Shown: piece after piece, positions 6,668-13,670 of the stretch | How positions within the stretch are numbered: the first letter of the stretch is position 1 | How the letters are laid out: each line of letters starts with the position of its first letter | NCBI GenBank assembly: GCA_013812465.1 | Contig: JACCTK010000266.1 | Location: 1 to 13,754 of the forward strand | Direction: 5' to 3' | From: Actinomycetota bacterium | GTDB taxonomy: Bacteria > Actinomycetota > Thermoleophilia > Gaiellales > Gaiellaceae | DNA length: 13,754 nt | Notes under the pieces: generated by a model | The model's input: the letters and a program-made list of their open reading frames with translations, nothing else | What the model was told of the DNA's origin: nothing | Database searches by the model: none | Made by a program: the position numbers and the translations under genes

Positions 6668-6686
6668 GTGGCATGCGACATGATAC
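6668..6686. promoter_or_regulatory. operator-like repeat, copy 1, divergent promoter region
   Basis: GTGGCATGCGACATGATAC has dyad symmetry of the form GTnnCATnnnnnATGnnAC. It matches the second copy at 16 of 19 positions and, read on the minus strand, the GntR-upstream palindrome at 11 of 19. It lies between the minus-strand enzyme operon and the plus-strand transporter operon, 16 bp from the start codon of the enolase-superfamily gene. Probably bound by the locus GntR regulator (inference). Confidence 0.6.
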
Positions 6687-6694
6687 ATAGCAGG

Positions 6695-6713
6695 GTGCCA
6701 TACGACATGCTAC
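6695..6713. promoter_or_regulatory. operator-like repeat, copy 2, divergent promoter region
   Basis: GTGCCATACGACATGCTAC starts 27 bp after copy 1, in the same orientation. Read on the minus strand it matches the GntR-upstream palindrome at 13 of 19 positions. It lies 44 bp before the transporter start codon, where it could overlap promoter elements for both directions. I could not pick convincing -35/-10 pairs in 6653-6756. Confidence 0.6.
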
Positions 6714-6744
6714 GATGCCGTGCGTCCGACCGATCGCACGCGAA

Positions 6745-6750
6745 GAGGGG
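6745..6750 (+). promoter_or_regulatory. ribosome-binding site of the binding-protein gene
   Basis: GAGGGG, 6 nt before the ATG at 6757. It decides this start over the in-frame ATG at 6715, which would add 14 residues in front of the signal peptide. Confidence 0.75.
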
Positions 6751-6756
6751 CTGGGA

Positions 6757-8397
6757 ATGACCTACGAGTTGAACGGCGACATGCGTTGGGAGCTCAGTCG
6801 CCGCGAGCTGATCAGGGCCGGGTTCGCGGGCGCGACCATGCTGTCAGCCTCCGGTCTCCTGGCGGCGTGCGGCGGCGGAGGCTCCTCGGGCACGAGTGCC
6901 TCGGCGCTGTCGGCGGGTCCGGAAGCGGGTGGGAAAGCGGTTTTGGGCGGGACTCTCCGGGTCGGCCTGCTGTCCGCGGGGAGCTCTGAGACACTCGACG
7001 TGCGCACCCCGTTCAACTTCCCAGACTTCATCCGGATCTTTCAGCTGCTCGACCCGCTCTTCTTCCAGAACCCGGGCGGAAAGATGTCACCCGGCCTTGC
7101 GACGGAGGCTCAGGCGAACGGCGACTTCACGGTCTGGACCTTGAAGCTCCGCGACGGCGTCACCTGGCACGACGGCAAGCCGTTCACCGCCGACGACGTC
7201 GTGTACACGATCCAGAGGAGCTGGGGCGCGAAGTCGGGCCTCAACTACGCGCTGTACAGCCCGATCATCGACTTCAAGAACGTTCGCAAGCGCGACAAGC
7301 TGACCGTCGAGATCCCACTGCTGCACAGCATCGCTCAGTTCGAGCAGCTGACCTTCACCCAGGCTTCGCACGTCATCCAGGCCGGGACGACCGACTTCAG
7401 CCGCCCGGTCGGGACGGGTCCGTTCGTATACAAGTCGTTCGAGCCCGGCAAGCGGAGCGTCTTCACGGCGAACAAGGAGTACTGGCAGAGCGGCAAGCCG
7501 TATGTGGATGAGCTCGTGATCGACACCAGCTTCACGGCGGATCCCGCTCGCCTCAACTCGCTGTTGGCCGGCAACATCGACATCGCGCCCAGCGTTCCAC
7601 CGGCGCTCGCCAAGGCCCAGAAGTCGAGCGATCGGATCGTGCTTGGAAATCAGAAGGGCTCTGGCTTCATCGCCGTGACGATGCGCGTCGATCAGGAGCC
7701 GTTCAAGGACGTCCGCGTCCGTCAGGCGATGAAGCTGATCCCCGACCGGAAGACCATCGTCGCGAGCGCGCTCGACGACTTCGGCGTTCCCGGCAACGAC
7801 GTGGCGGGCAACACCCTGCAGTTCTGGGCCTCCGACCTCAAGTCAGAGCGTGATCCGGAGAAGGCGAAGTCGCTGCTGAAGGCCGCGGGGCACGAATCGC
7901 TGAGGTTGAAGCTGTACACGGCGGGCGTGATCGCAGGGATGAACGAGACGGCGACGCTGTTCGCCGACCGTGCCAGCGCCGCCGGGGTCGACGTCTCGGT
8001 CGTCAAGGACGACCCCGCGACCTACTACAGCGAAGGATCGCCGGGTGGCACGTGGCCGAACAAGACGTTCTCCACCAACAACTGGATCATCGGCCAGGGC
8101 TCGCTCCCGCTCTTCTACCTCTCGGCGCTCCAGAAGGACGCGCCCTACAACGAAACGCATTGGGACAGCCGGAAGGGCGACAAGCTTCTCACCGAGGCAT
8201 TGGCCGACGGCAATGAGGACTCGGCCAGGGAGAAGTGGCGCGCGGTTCAAGAGCTTCAGCACGACGAGGGTGGCTACATCCTCACGTCGTTCCTCAACTG
8301 GGTCGACGGCTACTCCAAGAGCGTCCGCGGGGTCCAGACCACCGAGGCCGGGCCCTGCAACTACTGGGACTTCAAGTCGGCTTGGCTGGAAAGCTGA
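6757..8397 (+). CDS. ABC transporter substrate-binding lipoprotein, family 5 (DppA/OppA type)
   Basis: Extracytoplasmic receptor that captures the solute and delivers it to the permease pair; 546 residues. The signal peptide has a twin-arginine motif (SRRELI, Arg15-Arg16), a hydrophobic stretch and a lipobox LLAAC with lipidated Cys38, followed by a Gly/Ser linker. This predicts export folded by the Tat system and membrane anchoring. Family 5 features in the mature part include GTLRVGLL, TWTLKLRDGVTWHDGKPFTADDVVYT, TGPFVYKSFEPG and the hinge-region FKDVRVRQAMKL (all in order). Family 5 proteins bind peptides but also opines, glycosides and other solutes, so the ligand cannot be named. First gene of a four-gene transporter operon, 16 nt before the first permease start. 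Confidence 0.93.
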   Translation: MTYELNGDMRWELSRRELIRAGFAGATMLSASGLLAACGGGGSSGTSASALSAGPEAGGKAVLGGTLRVGLLSAGSSETLDVRTPFNFPDFIRIFQLLDPLFFQNPGGKMSPGLATEAQANGDFTVWTLKLRDGVTWHDGKPFTADDVVYTIQRSWGAKSGLNYALYSPIIDFKNVRKRDKLTVEIPLLHSIAQFEQLTFTQASHVIQAGTTDFSRPVGTGPFVYKSFEPGKRSVFTANKEYWQSGKPYVDELVIDTSFTADPARLNSLLAGNIDIAPSVPPALAKAQKSSDRIVLGNQKGSGFIAVTMRVDQEPFKDVRVRQAMKLIPDRKTIVASALDDFGVPGNDVAGNTLQFWASDLKSERDPEKAKSLLKAAGHESLRLKLYTAGVIAGMNETATLFADRASAAGVDVSVVKDDPATYYSEGSPGGTWPNKTFSTNNWIIGQGSLPLFYLSALQKDAPYNETHWDSRKGDKLLTEALADGNEDSAREKWRAVQELQHDEGGYILTSFLNWVDGYSKSVRGVQTTEAGPCNYWDFKSAWLES

Positions 8398-8413
8398 TCA
8401 GTCGCTCCTCGGC

Positions 8414-9403
8414 GTGAGGGCCGCGGGCAGGCGCCACCCCGTCGCGGGGTTCGTCGTCCGCCGGGTCGCGACGGGAGTCGTCACCCTGCTGGTCGCGTCG
8501 TTTCTGATCTTCGCGTCCGTGCAGCTGCTGCCGGGCGACGTCGCGTCGGTCGTGCTCGGCAAGAACGCCACCCCGGCCCGCGTGGCAGCCCTCCGCTCCG
8601 ACCTGAACCTCGACAGGTCACTGCCGCAGCGCTACCTGTCGTTCCTCGGCAACGTCTCCACGGGCCAGTTCGGAAACTCCTCCGCGGCCCTGGCGCAGGG
8701 CCGCGAGCTTCCGGTCTGGGGCGTGATCGAGACCCCGTTGCGCAACAGCCTCATCCTTGCTCTGGTCACGATCGCTCTGTTTGTCCCGTTATGCCTTGTG
8801 CTGGGGGCGCTCTCGGCCCTACGGGCTGGAGGAGCCGCGGACCATGCGATCTCGGTGCCGGCGCTCGTAGCGAGCGCGATGCCGGAGTTCTTGGTAGGCA
8901 CGCTGCTGATCGTCATCTTCTTCACCCAGCTCGACCTCTTCCCGCCGGTCGCGGAAATCGGGGCAGGCGAGACCCCATTCACCCACTTGGACGCGCTCGG
9001 CCTCCCGGTGCTGACGCTGGTGAGCGTGAGCCTGGCGCTCGGGATCCGGCTGATTCGGGCCACGATGATCGACGTCCTGCGAGCCGACTTCGTCCGCATG
9101 GCGCGCCTCAACGGCCAACCCGAGCGTCGGGTGGTGGTGCGCTACGCGCTGCGAAACGCGCTCGGGCCGGGCATCCAGGCGATCGCTCAGACCCTGCAAT
9201 ACCTGCTCGGCGGGATCATCATCACCGAGAGCGTCTTCAACTACCCCGGGATCGGCAGCAAGCTCGTGCAGGCCGTGTCGCTCAGGGACATTCAGGAGAT
9301 CGGCGTGATCGCGATGATCCTCGCCGCGGCCTACATCCTCATCAACGTCGTCGCCGACCTGCTGGTGATGCTGGCGGTCCCGAGGCTGAGGACGGGCGCT
9401 TGA
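8414..9403 (+). CDS. ABC transporter permease, DppB/OppB type
   Basis: First transmembrane subunit of the importer, about 329 residues. The N-terminal helix (VVTLLVASFLIFASVQLLPGD) is typical of DppB. It is followed by a periplasmic loop with GNVSTGQFGNSS, further helices (ILALVTIALFVPLCLVLGAL and others), and the EAA loop DFVRMARLNGQPERRVVVR that contacts the ATPase. It ends with a final helix near IAMILAAAYILINVVADLL. The open frame extends upstream inside the binding-protein gene, but sequence before 8414 is in a shadow frame. GTG 8414 is the first start after the previous stop and gives a normal family length. No strong ribosome-binding site is visible, so the start is moderately certain. 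Confidence 0.92.
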   Translation: MRAAGRRHPVAGFVVRRVATGVVTLLVASFLIFASVQLLPGDVASVVLGKNATPARVAALRSDLNLDRSLPQRYLSFLGNVSTGQFGNSSAALAQGRELPVWGVIETPLRNSLILALVTIALFVPLCLVLGALSALRAGGAADHAISVPALVASAMPEFLVGTLLIVIFFTQLDLFPPVAEIGAGETPFTHLDALGLPVLTLVSVSLALGIRLIRATMIDVLRADFVRMARLNGQPERRVVVRYALRNALGPGIQAIAQTLQYLLGGIIITESVFNYPGIGSKLVQAVSLRDIQEIGVIAMILAAAYILINVVADLLVMLAVPRLRTGA

Positions 9404-10257
9404 TCAGGCGACCTCGGTTCGCAGGGACGCTCTCGGGCAAGGTCGGCCTCGCCGTGCTGTTCTTCGTGCTGGCGGTCGCCATCTTCGGGCCGTTGGTCTC
9501 GCCGCACGAGATCGCCAGGCCGATCGGGGCGCCCGGAACCCCACCCTCCGGGTCCGCGCTGCTCGGAACCGACTTCCTCGGCAGGGACGTGCTCTCACGG
9601 GTGCTTCACGGCGGGCTGTCCGTCGTCTGGATGGGCAGCGCAGCGACCTTGCTCGGCTACTCGGGCGGGATGACGATCGGTTTGGTCGCGGGGTATCAGC
9701 GGTCTCTCATCGATCCGGTCTTGATGCGCGCTGTCGACGTCCTGCTCGCGTTCCCCGCGCTGCTGGTCCTGCTTCTTCTGGTCGCCGGCCTCGGCTCTCA
9801 CGTTTGGGTGCTGATAGCCGGTGTCGCGCTCGTACAGCTGCCGCCGATCGCGCGCATCATCCGAACAGCGACGCTCGAGGTGTCGACCCGCGGCTACATC
9901 GAGGCCGCGCAGGCCCGTGGTGAACGCACGGCCGTGATCTTGACTCGGGAGATCGTTCCTAACCTCGCGCCGGTCGTCCTCGCCGATTTCGGCATCCGGT
10001 TCGGCTTTTCGATCATCCTCATCGCGAGCGTCAACTATCTCGGGCTCGGCCTCGCCCCGCCGGCGGCCGACTGGGGTCTGATGATTGCCGAGAACCAGCA
10101 ATACATCTCGCTGAACATCTGGTCGGTCCTCGCGCCGGCGATCATGCTCGCCCTGCTGACCATCTCCGTCAACCTGATCGCCGACGCATACGTCCAGACT
10201 CTCGGTCGGTCCACGCTTCCCGTCCGCCAGCGCCGGGTCTTGGAGCGAATCAGATGA
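9400..10257 (+). CDS. ABC transporter permease, DppC/OppC type
   Basis: Second transmembrane subunit, about 285 residues. It shows the DppC pattern: a first helix (LAVLFFVLAVAIFGPLVSP), then the loop motif LLGTDFLGRDVLSRVLHG, several helices and the EAA loop GYIEAAQARGERTAVILTRE. Near the end comes LGLGLAPPAADWGLMI, typical of this subunit. The start is a TTG at 9400 overlapping the previous stop by TTGA. GAGGA (9388-9392) sits 7 nt before it, and the product then has the family's usual length. Longer readings of this frame run through the preceding permease gene and are rejected. Its stop overlaps the ATPase start by ATGA. Confidence 0.92.
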   Translation: MIRRPRFAGTLSGKVGLAVLFFVLAVAIFGPLVSPHEIARPIGAPGTPPSGSALLGTDFLGRDVLSRVLHGGLSVVWMGSAATLLGYSGGMTIGLVAGYQRSLIDPVLMRAVDVLLAFPALLVLLLLVAGLGSHVWVLIAGVALVQLPPIARIIRTATLEVSTRGYIEAAQARGERTAVILTREIVPNLAPVVLADFGIRFGFSIILIASVNYLGLGLAPPAADWGLMIAENQQYISLNIWSVLAPAIMLALLTISVNLIADAYVQTLGRSTLPVRQRRVLERIR

Positions 10258-12074
10258 AGCGGGGCGCCGCAGCGCCCTTGGTTCGGGTCGAAGGGTTGTG
10301 CGTCGAGACGGCTGCCGGGCTGCCGATCGTTGAGGACGTCTCGTTCTCGCTCGAGGCAGGCGAAGCCCTGGGGGTCGTTGGTGAGACCGGGTCGGGTAAG
10401 AGCACGAGCGTTCTCGCGATGCTCGGCTATAGCCAGCCCGGCAGCCGGATCACCCGTGGCGACGTCCGCGTCGGTGACGTGCGAATGACGACTGCCGGGG
10501 GTCGCGAGCAGCGGAAGCTCCGCGGCAAGGTGATCAGCTACGTCCCGCAGAACCCGGCCGGATCTCTCAACCCCTCGATGCGAATCGGGAGCGCGATCGC
10601 GGACATCGCGAGGGCGCACCGTTCCGCGGAGGGCGCACCCGCGGTCGCCGAGGCGTTGGAGCGGGTCGGGCTCTCGGGCGACGACACGTTTCAGCGCCGC
10701 TACCCGCATCAGCTCTCGGGTGGTCAGCAGCAGCGAGTTTGCATCTCCGTTGCGCTCGTCTGCGAGCCGCCCGTGGTCGTCTTGGACGAGCCGGCGACCG
10801 GCCTCGACGTTGTCACTCAGGCGCGACTGCTGGACGAGCTCATAAGGCTGCGTCGAGAGGCCGGCGTGGCAATGATCTATGTGACGCACGACCTCGCGGT
10901 AGTCGCCGGATTTGCCGATCGCATCGCGGTCATGTATGCCGGGCGGATCATTGAGCAGGGGCCGGCGGCCGAGCTGCTGGAGGAGCCGAAGCATCCCTAC
11001 ACCAGGGGCCTGCTGAACTCGATCCCTGATCACGCACGGCCGCGTCGCGTCGTGCCGATCGAAGGCGTTGCCGTCGGCCTGGAAGACCGTCCGTCAGGCT
11101 GCGCGTTCGCTCCCAGGTGCCCACTGCGCATCGAGGAGTGCACGGCGGAGATGCCGGCCCTTGAGCCGGCCGGGGATCGACGCACGGCGCGTTGCCTTCG
11201 TCGCGACGACGTGGTCCCGCTCGACTCCTCCCCGCCGGCCGTGATCGCGCCCGACCGCTCGGACCACTCAGCCTTGCTGGAGGTGAGACATCTGCGAGCG
11301 GAGCACCGCGGGCGCGGGGAGGTGGTCGTGGCCGCGTCGGACGTCAGCTTCACCCTTGGCCGCGGCGAGTGCGTGGCGTTGGTCGGTGAGTCGGGGAGCG
11401 GCAAGACGACGATCGCGCGGACCATTGCGGGGCTGCATCCGCTCGCGGGCGGTCGCGTTGTCCTCGACGACGAGGACTTGCCCGGACAAGCCCGCAGACG
11501 ATCACGAGCGCAGCGTCGACGGATTCAGATCGTGTTCCAGGACCCCAGCGACGCGCTCAACCCGCGCCATACGGTGCGAAGCGCGGTGTCGCGCCCCAGC
11601 CAGGTGCTGCGCGGCCTCTCACGAAGCGAGGCCGCGGCCGAGGCCTCGCGGCTGCTCGGCCTCGTTCGGCTCCCTGAGGGGATCGCCAACCGCTATCCGG
11701 CCGAGCTTTCCGGCGGCGAAAGGCAAAGGGTCGGAATAGCTAGGGCGCTTGCGGCGACGCCGGACGTGATGATCTGCGACGAAATCACGTCGGCGCTGGA
11801 CGTGTCCGTTCAGGCAGCCGTGCTCAACTTGATTGCTGACGTCCAGGCGTCGTTGGGTTTGTCACTGCTCCTGATCACGCATGACCTCGGAGTCGTCTCC
11901 ACCATCGCGAACCGCGTGCTCGTTCTCGAAAAGGGCAAGATCGTAGAAGCGGGCGCGACTCGAACCGTGCTGGCAGAGCCCCAGCATCCCTATACGAAGT
12001 CCCTGCTGGCAGCCGCGCCGAGCCTGAGCGCTGCCCTGGAGCGCCCTCGGGCGGTAGCCCGGCAGCGGGACTGA
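10254..12074 (+). CDS. ABC transporter ATP-binding protein with two fused nucleotide-binding domains (DppD-DppF type)
   Basis: Drives the importer by ATP hydrolysis; 606 residues carrying both ATPase domains in one chain, as in GsiA or YejF. Domain 1: Walker A GETGSGKST (about 43-51), Q loop YVPQNP, signature LSGGQQQRV (about 154), Walker B VVVLDEP, switch His in VTHDL, and the C-terminal Cys-rich oligopeptide-transporter motif (GCAFAPRCP...C). Domain 2: Walker A GESGSGKTT (about 377), Q loop FQDPSDALNP, signature LSGGERQRV, Walker B VMICDEI with Asp-Glu present, and LITHDL. All catalytic residues are intact in both halves. Start ATG overlaps the permease stop (ATGA), with GGAG 8 nt upstream. 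Last gene of the operon. Confidence 0.95.
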   Translation: MKRGAAAPLVRVEGLCVETAAGLPIVEDVSFSLEAGEALGVVGETGSGKSTSVLAMLGYSQPGSRITRGDVRVGDVRMTTAGGREQRKLRGKVISYVPQNPAGSLNPSMRIGSAIADIARAHRSAEGAPAVAEALERVGLSGDDTFQRRYPHQLSGGQQQRVCISVALVCEPPVVVLDEPATGLDVVTQARLLDELIRLRREAGVAMIYVTHDLAVVAGFADRIAVMYAGRIIEQGPAAELLEEPKHPYTRGLLNSIPDHARPRRVVPIEGVAVGLEDRPSGCAFAPRCPLRIEECTAEMPALEPAGDRRTARCLRRDDVVPLDSSPPAVIAPDRSDHSALLEVRHLRAEHRGRGEVVVAASDVSFTLGRGECVALVGESGSGKTTIARTIAGLHPLAGGRVVLDDEDLPGQARRRSRAQRRRIQIVFQDPSDALNPRHTVRSAVSRPSQVLRGLSRSEAAAEASRLLGLVRLPEGIANRYPAELSGGERQRVGIARALAATPDVMICDEITSALDVSVQAAVLNLIADVQASLGLSLLLITHDLGVVSTIANRVLVLEKGKIVEAGATRTVLAEPQHPYTKSLLAAAPSLSAALERPRAVARQRD

Positions 12075-12131
12075 CGCGGGACTCGACCAGTCGGCGCCGT
12101 CTCCTCGCCGGCGTCCTCGTTGCACTCGATG

Positions 12132-12156
12132 CTCGGGGCCCGGCGGCAGGGCCGAG
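12132..12156 (+). terminator. candidate terminator hairpin after the transporter operon
   Basis: CTCGGGGCCC, a 7-nt loop (GGCGGCA), then GGGCCGAG form a GC-rich stem with a single bulged G, about 58 nt beyond the ATPase stop. No T tract follows, so intrinsic termination is uncertain. The position fits the end of the transporter mRNA. Confidence 0.35.
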
Positions 12157-12470
12157 ATGCGCCCGCTCGACGAGCGGCTCGCAGCGTGTGATTTCCTCGG
12201 ACCGGGGAATCCTCGGCGGCAGAACCGGGCCCCTGGACGACTCCTTGCCAACTCAACGTCCGTGCTCGGCGAATCGAGAGCGCAACCCGGCTCGGAAGGC
12301 CCCACTGTGCCCAGTCCGTCGAGCAGTAACCGCCCGCCCGGGCGGCTTCTGCGTCATCTCCCGTTCGCCAACGTGGTCTCGATGTAGGCGCTGTTTGCTG
12401 CGGGCGACAAGTCGAGCCTGCGCGAGGCAGGGAGGCACTGGGGATGTCAGTGACGCCAGGAAGCGAATAC
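12157..12470. other. gene-poor stretch between the transporter and the IS21 remnant
   Basis: I found no supportable gene in this stretch. Short frames exist on both strands, but none has a recognisable motif, ribosome-binding site or convincing codon bias. It is probably decayed DNA on the flank of the insertion sequence. Confidence 0.5.
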
Positions 12471-12504
12471 TGCGCCACTTCTAGGAACTGAAAAGTGCGC
12501 CACT
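12471..12504 (+). repeat. IS21-end-like direct repeats
   Basis: TGCGCCACT occurs at 12471-12479 and 12496-12504, a 25-bp period, with GAACTGAAAAG between them. IS21-family ends typically carry several such spaced repeats that bind IstA. The position, about 70 bp before the istA fragment, fits a left end. The matching right end is not seen in the window. Confidence 0.45.
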
Positions 12505-12574
12505 CCGCCGAAGGGGTTGGCGACCGGTTGGGGCTCCACGCTCGTCGTGATCGGCGACGAGGAGGCCATGGGAG

Positions 12575-13120
12575 GTGCGCAGCGCGTTGGAGTGGGCACA
12601 GGTCAGGGCGTTGGCGGCGGACGGGGTTTCGCAGCGCGAGATCGCGGCGCGGTTGGGGATCAACCGGCGGACGGTCAAACGGCTGGTCGAGGCGGACGAG
12701 CCGCCGCGCTATGAGCGCGCGCCGAGCGGGTCGATCCTCGACGCGCTTGAGCCGGTGATCCGGAAGCTGATCGAGGAGTGCCCGGAGATCAAGGCGCCGC
12801 GGGTGACCGAGACGTTGCGTGATGACTACGGCTATGCGGGCTCGGTTGATCTGGTCCGCAAGCGGCTGGCGGCGCTCAGGCCGGCCGGCGGTGAGCGGGC
12901 GGCGCAGCGCACGGGCTACCGGCCGGGGCAGGTGATGCAGGTCGATTGGGCGGAGATGCCCTCGCGTCCGCGGGTCTGGGGTCGTGAGCGTCGCGTCTAC
13001 GCGCTGATCTGCTCCCTGCCGTTCTCCGGCGCGGCGACCGCGCACTTCACGTTCGACATGACGATCGAGTCGTTTCTCGAGGAGTGGCTGGACGCGACGG
13101 TACCCGCCGGCCGGGTGTAG
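12575..13120 (+). pseudogene. truncated IS21-family transposase (IstA N-terminal half)
   Basis: The N-terminal helix-turn-helix (EIAARLGINRRTVKRLVE, about residues 22-39) and the start of the catalytic core (YRPGQVMQVDWAEM, first Asp of the DDE triad) identify IstA. Intact IstA is usually about 400-500 residues, but this frame stops after 181, soon after FDMTIESFLE. The second Asp and the Glu of the triad are missing, and no istB ATPase follows, so the element cannot transpose by itself. The last 12 or so residues (EWLDATVPAGRV) do not look like IstA and may come from other DNA, possibly a tyrosine integrase N terminus. Start is a GTG at 12575 with GGAG immediately upstream; the true start is uncertain. 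Confidence 0.8.
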
Positions 13121-13127
13121 CGCGGGA

Positions 13128-13156
13128 GGCGGGATCCGGCTGCGCCGGACCCCGCC
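13128..13156 (+). repeat. strong GC-rich hairpin just after the broken transposase
   Basis: GGCGGG-A-TCCGGC, loop TGC, GCCGGA-C-CCCGCC make a 12-bp stem interrupted by one A-C mismatch. It begins 7 nt after the istA frame stops. It may be a REP-like palindrome, a terminator without a T tract or a rearrangement hot spot. Only one copy is in the window. Confidence 0.5.
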
Positions 13157-13166
13157 GCCACCGGCG

Positions 13167-13226
13167 TGTCAGTCGTCGTCGCCGCGATCGTCGTCGCCTC
13201 CACCGTCGTCGTCGCGCTCGTCACGG
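13167..13226 (+). repeat. GTC-rich low-complexity tract
   Basis: Imperfect runs of GTC and GTCGTC units. Read one way it encodes Val/Ala-rich peptide, on the other strand Asp/Arg-rich peptide. There is no start signal or domain around it, so I treat it as low-complexity DNA and not a gene. Confidence 0.4.
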
Positions 13227-13284
13227 GCCACGCCCGCCTGGGCAGCCGCTGCGCCCAGGGCGTCCTGGCCGATCTGATCACAGC

Positions 13285-13380
13285 CTCGGCGCCGCGGCCG
13301 AACTCCCCGACGAGCTGCACCACCCACACGCGCTGCGGCACACCTGCGCCACCGAGCTGCTGCGGGCGGGGGGCCACGAT
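13285..13380 (+). pseudogene. tyrosine recombinase (phage-type integrase) C-terminal fragment
   Basis: The frame reads LGAAAELPDELHHPHALRHT, followed by CATELLRAGG. That is the HxLRH(T) box II motif of tyrosine recombinases with the expected helix after it. The following GH motif region and the catalytic Tyr are not found: downstream the frame continues as unrelated sequence. The catalytic middle with the first Arg is also missing upstream. It is a remnant of an integrase, not a functional gene. Confidence 0.65.
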
Positions 13381-13670
13381 CGGCAACATTCATGCTCGGA
13401 CGTCCAGCATACGTCGCGCTTGCCGGGAGTGAGCGCTGGTTGTGGACGCGAGGTGGACGCCGGAGGATCCCCAGGTTCGACAGTATCGAGGCCGATTTCG
13501 CTCTGCATCAGCGAAAGCGGCGCATCGACGACCTCACGACTGACTGGATTGCGGCTCCGCGCTGCTCGCCGACGCCGAGAAACGCATTCCAGAGCGGAAC
13601 ACATAGCTCCGGATGGATTCGAACCATGGTCGCGTCCCTAGGGTTGGTGTAAGAGGCGGTCGGACGGATT
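13381..13670. other. gene-poor stretch with a tRNA T-arm-like sequence
   Basis: No supportable protein gene was seen. On the minus strand, 13612-13628 reads CATGGTTCGAATCCATC, a T-loop TTCGAAT with a 4-bp stem (the fifth pair is C-C), followed by CGGAGCT as a possible acceptor strand. No matching 5' half is found at the right distance, so at most this is a tRNA 3' fragment or attachment-site relic. Confidence 0.3.

Noticed and set aside
5483..6760. 425-residue plus-strand frame opposite the enolase-superfamily gene
   Set aside because: It is the antisense shadow of a gene with clear catalytic motifs. It has no domain of its own and its length follows from high GC content.
7970..8413. N-terminal extension of the first permease
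   Set aside because: This part overlaps the binding-protein gene in another frame and is Arg/Ser-rich with no permease similarity. The GTG at 8414 gives a normal length.
8791..9399. N-terminal extension of the second permease
   Set aside because: It overlaps the first permease in a shadow frame; the TTG at 9400 with GAGGA upstream explains the true start.
11990..13045. 351-residue minus-strand frame across the ATPase end, gene-poor DNA and the IS21 fragment
   Set aside because: It spans unrelated sequence units, is Arg/Pro/Ala-rich and overlaps two recognised plus-strand features. It looks like a GC-driven open frame.
13166..13432. 88-residue frame starting SVVVAAIVVASTVVVALV as a membrane protein
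   Set aside because: The hydrophobic part comes from a GTC-rich low-complexity tract and the rest is an out-of-frame reading of the integrase fragment. No ribosome-binding site was seen.
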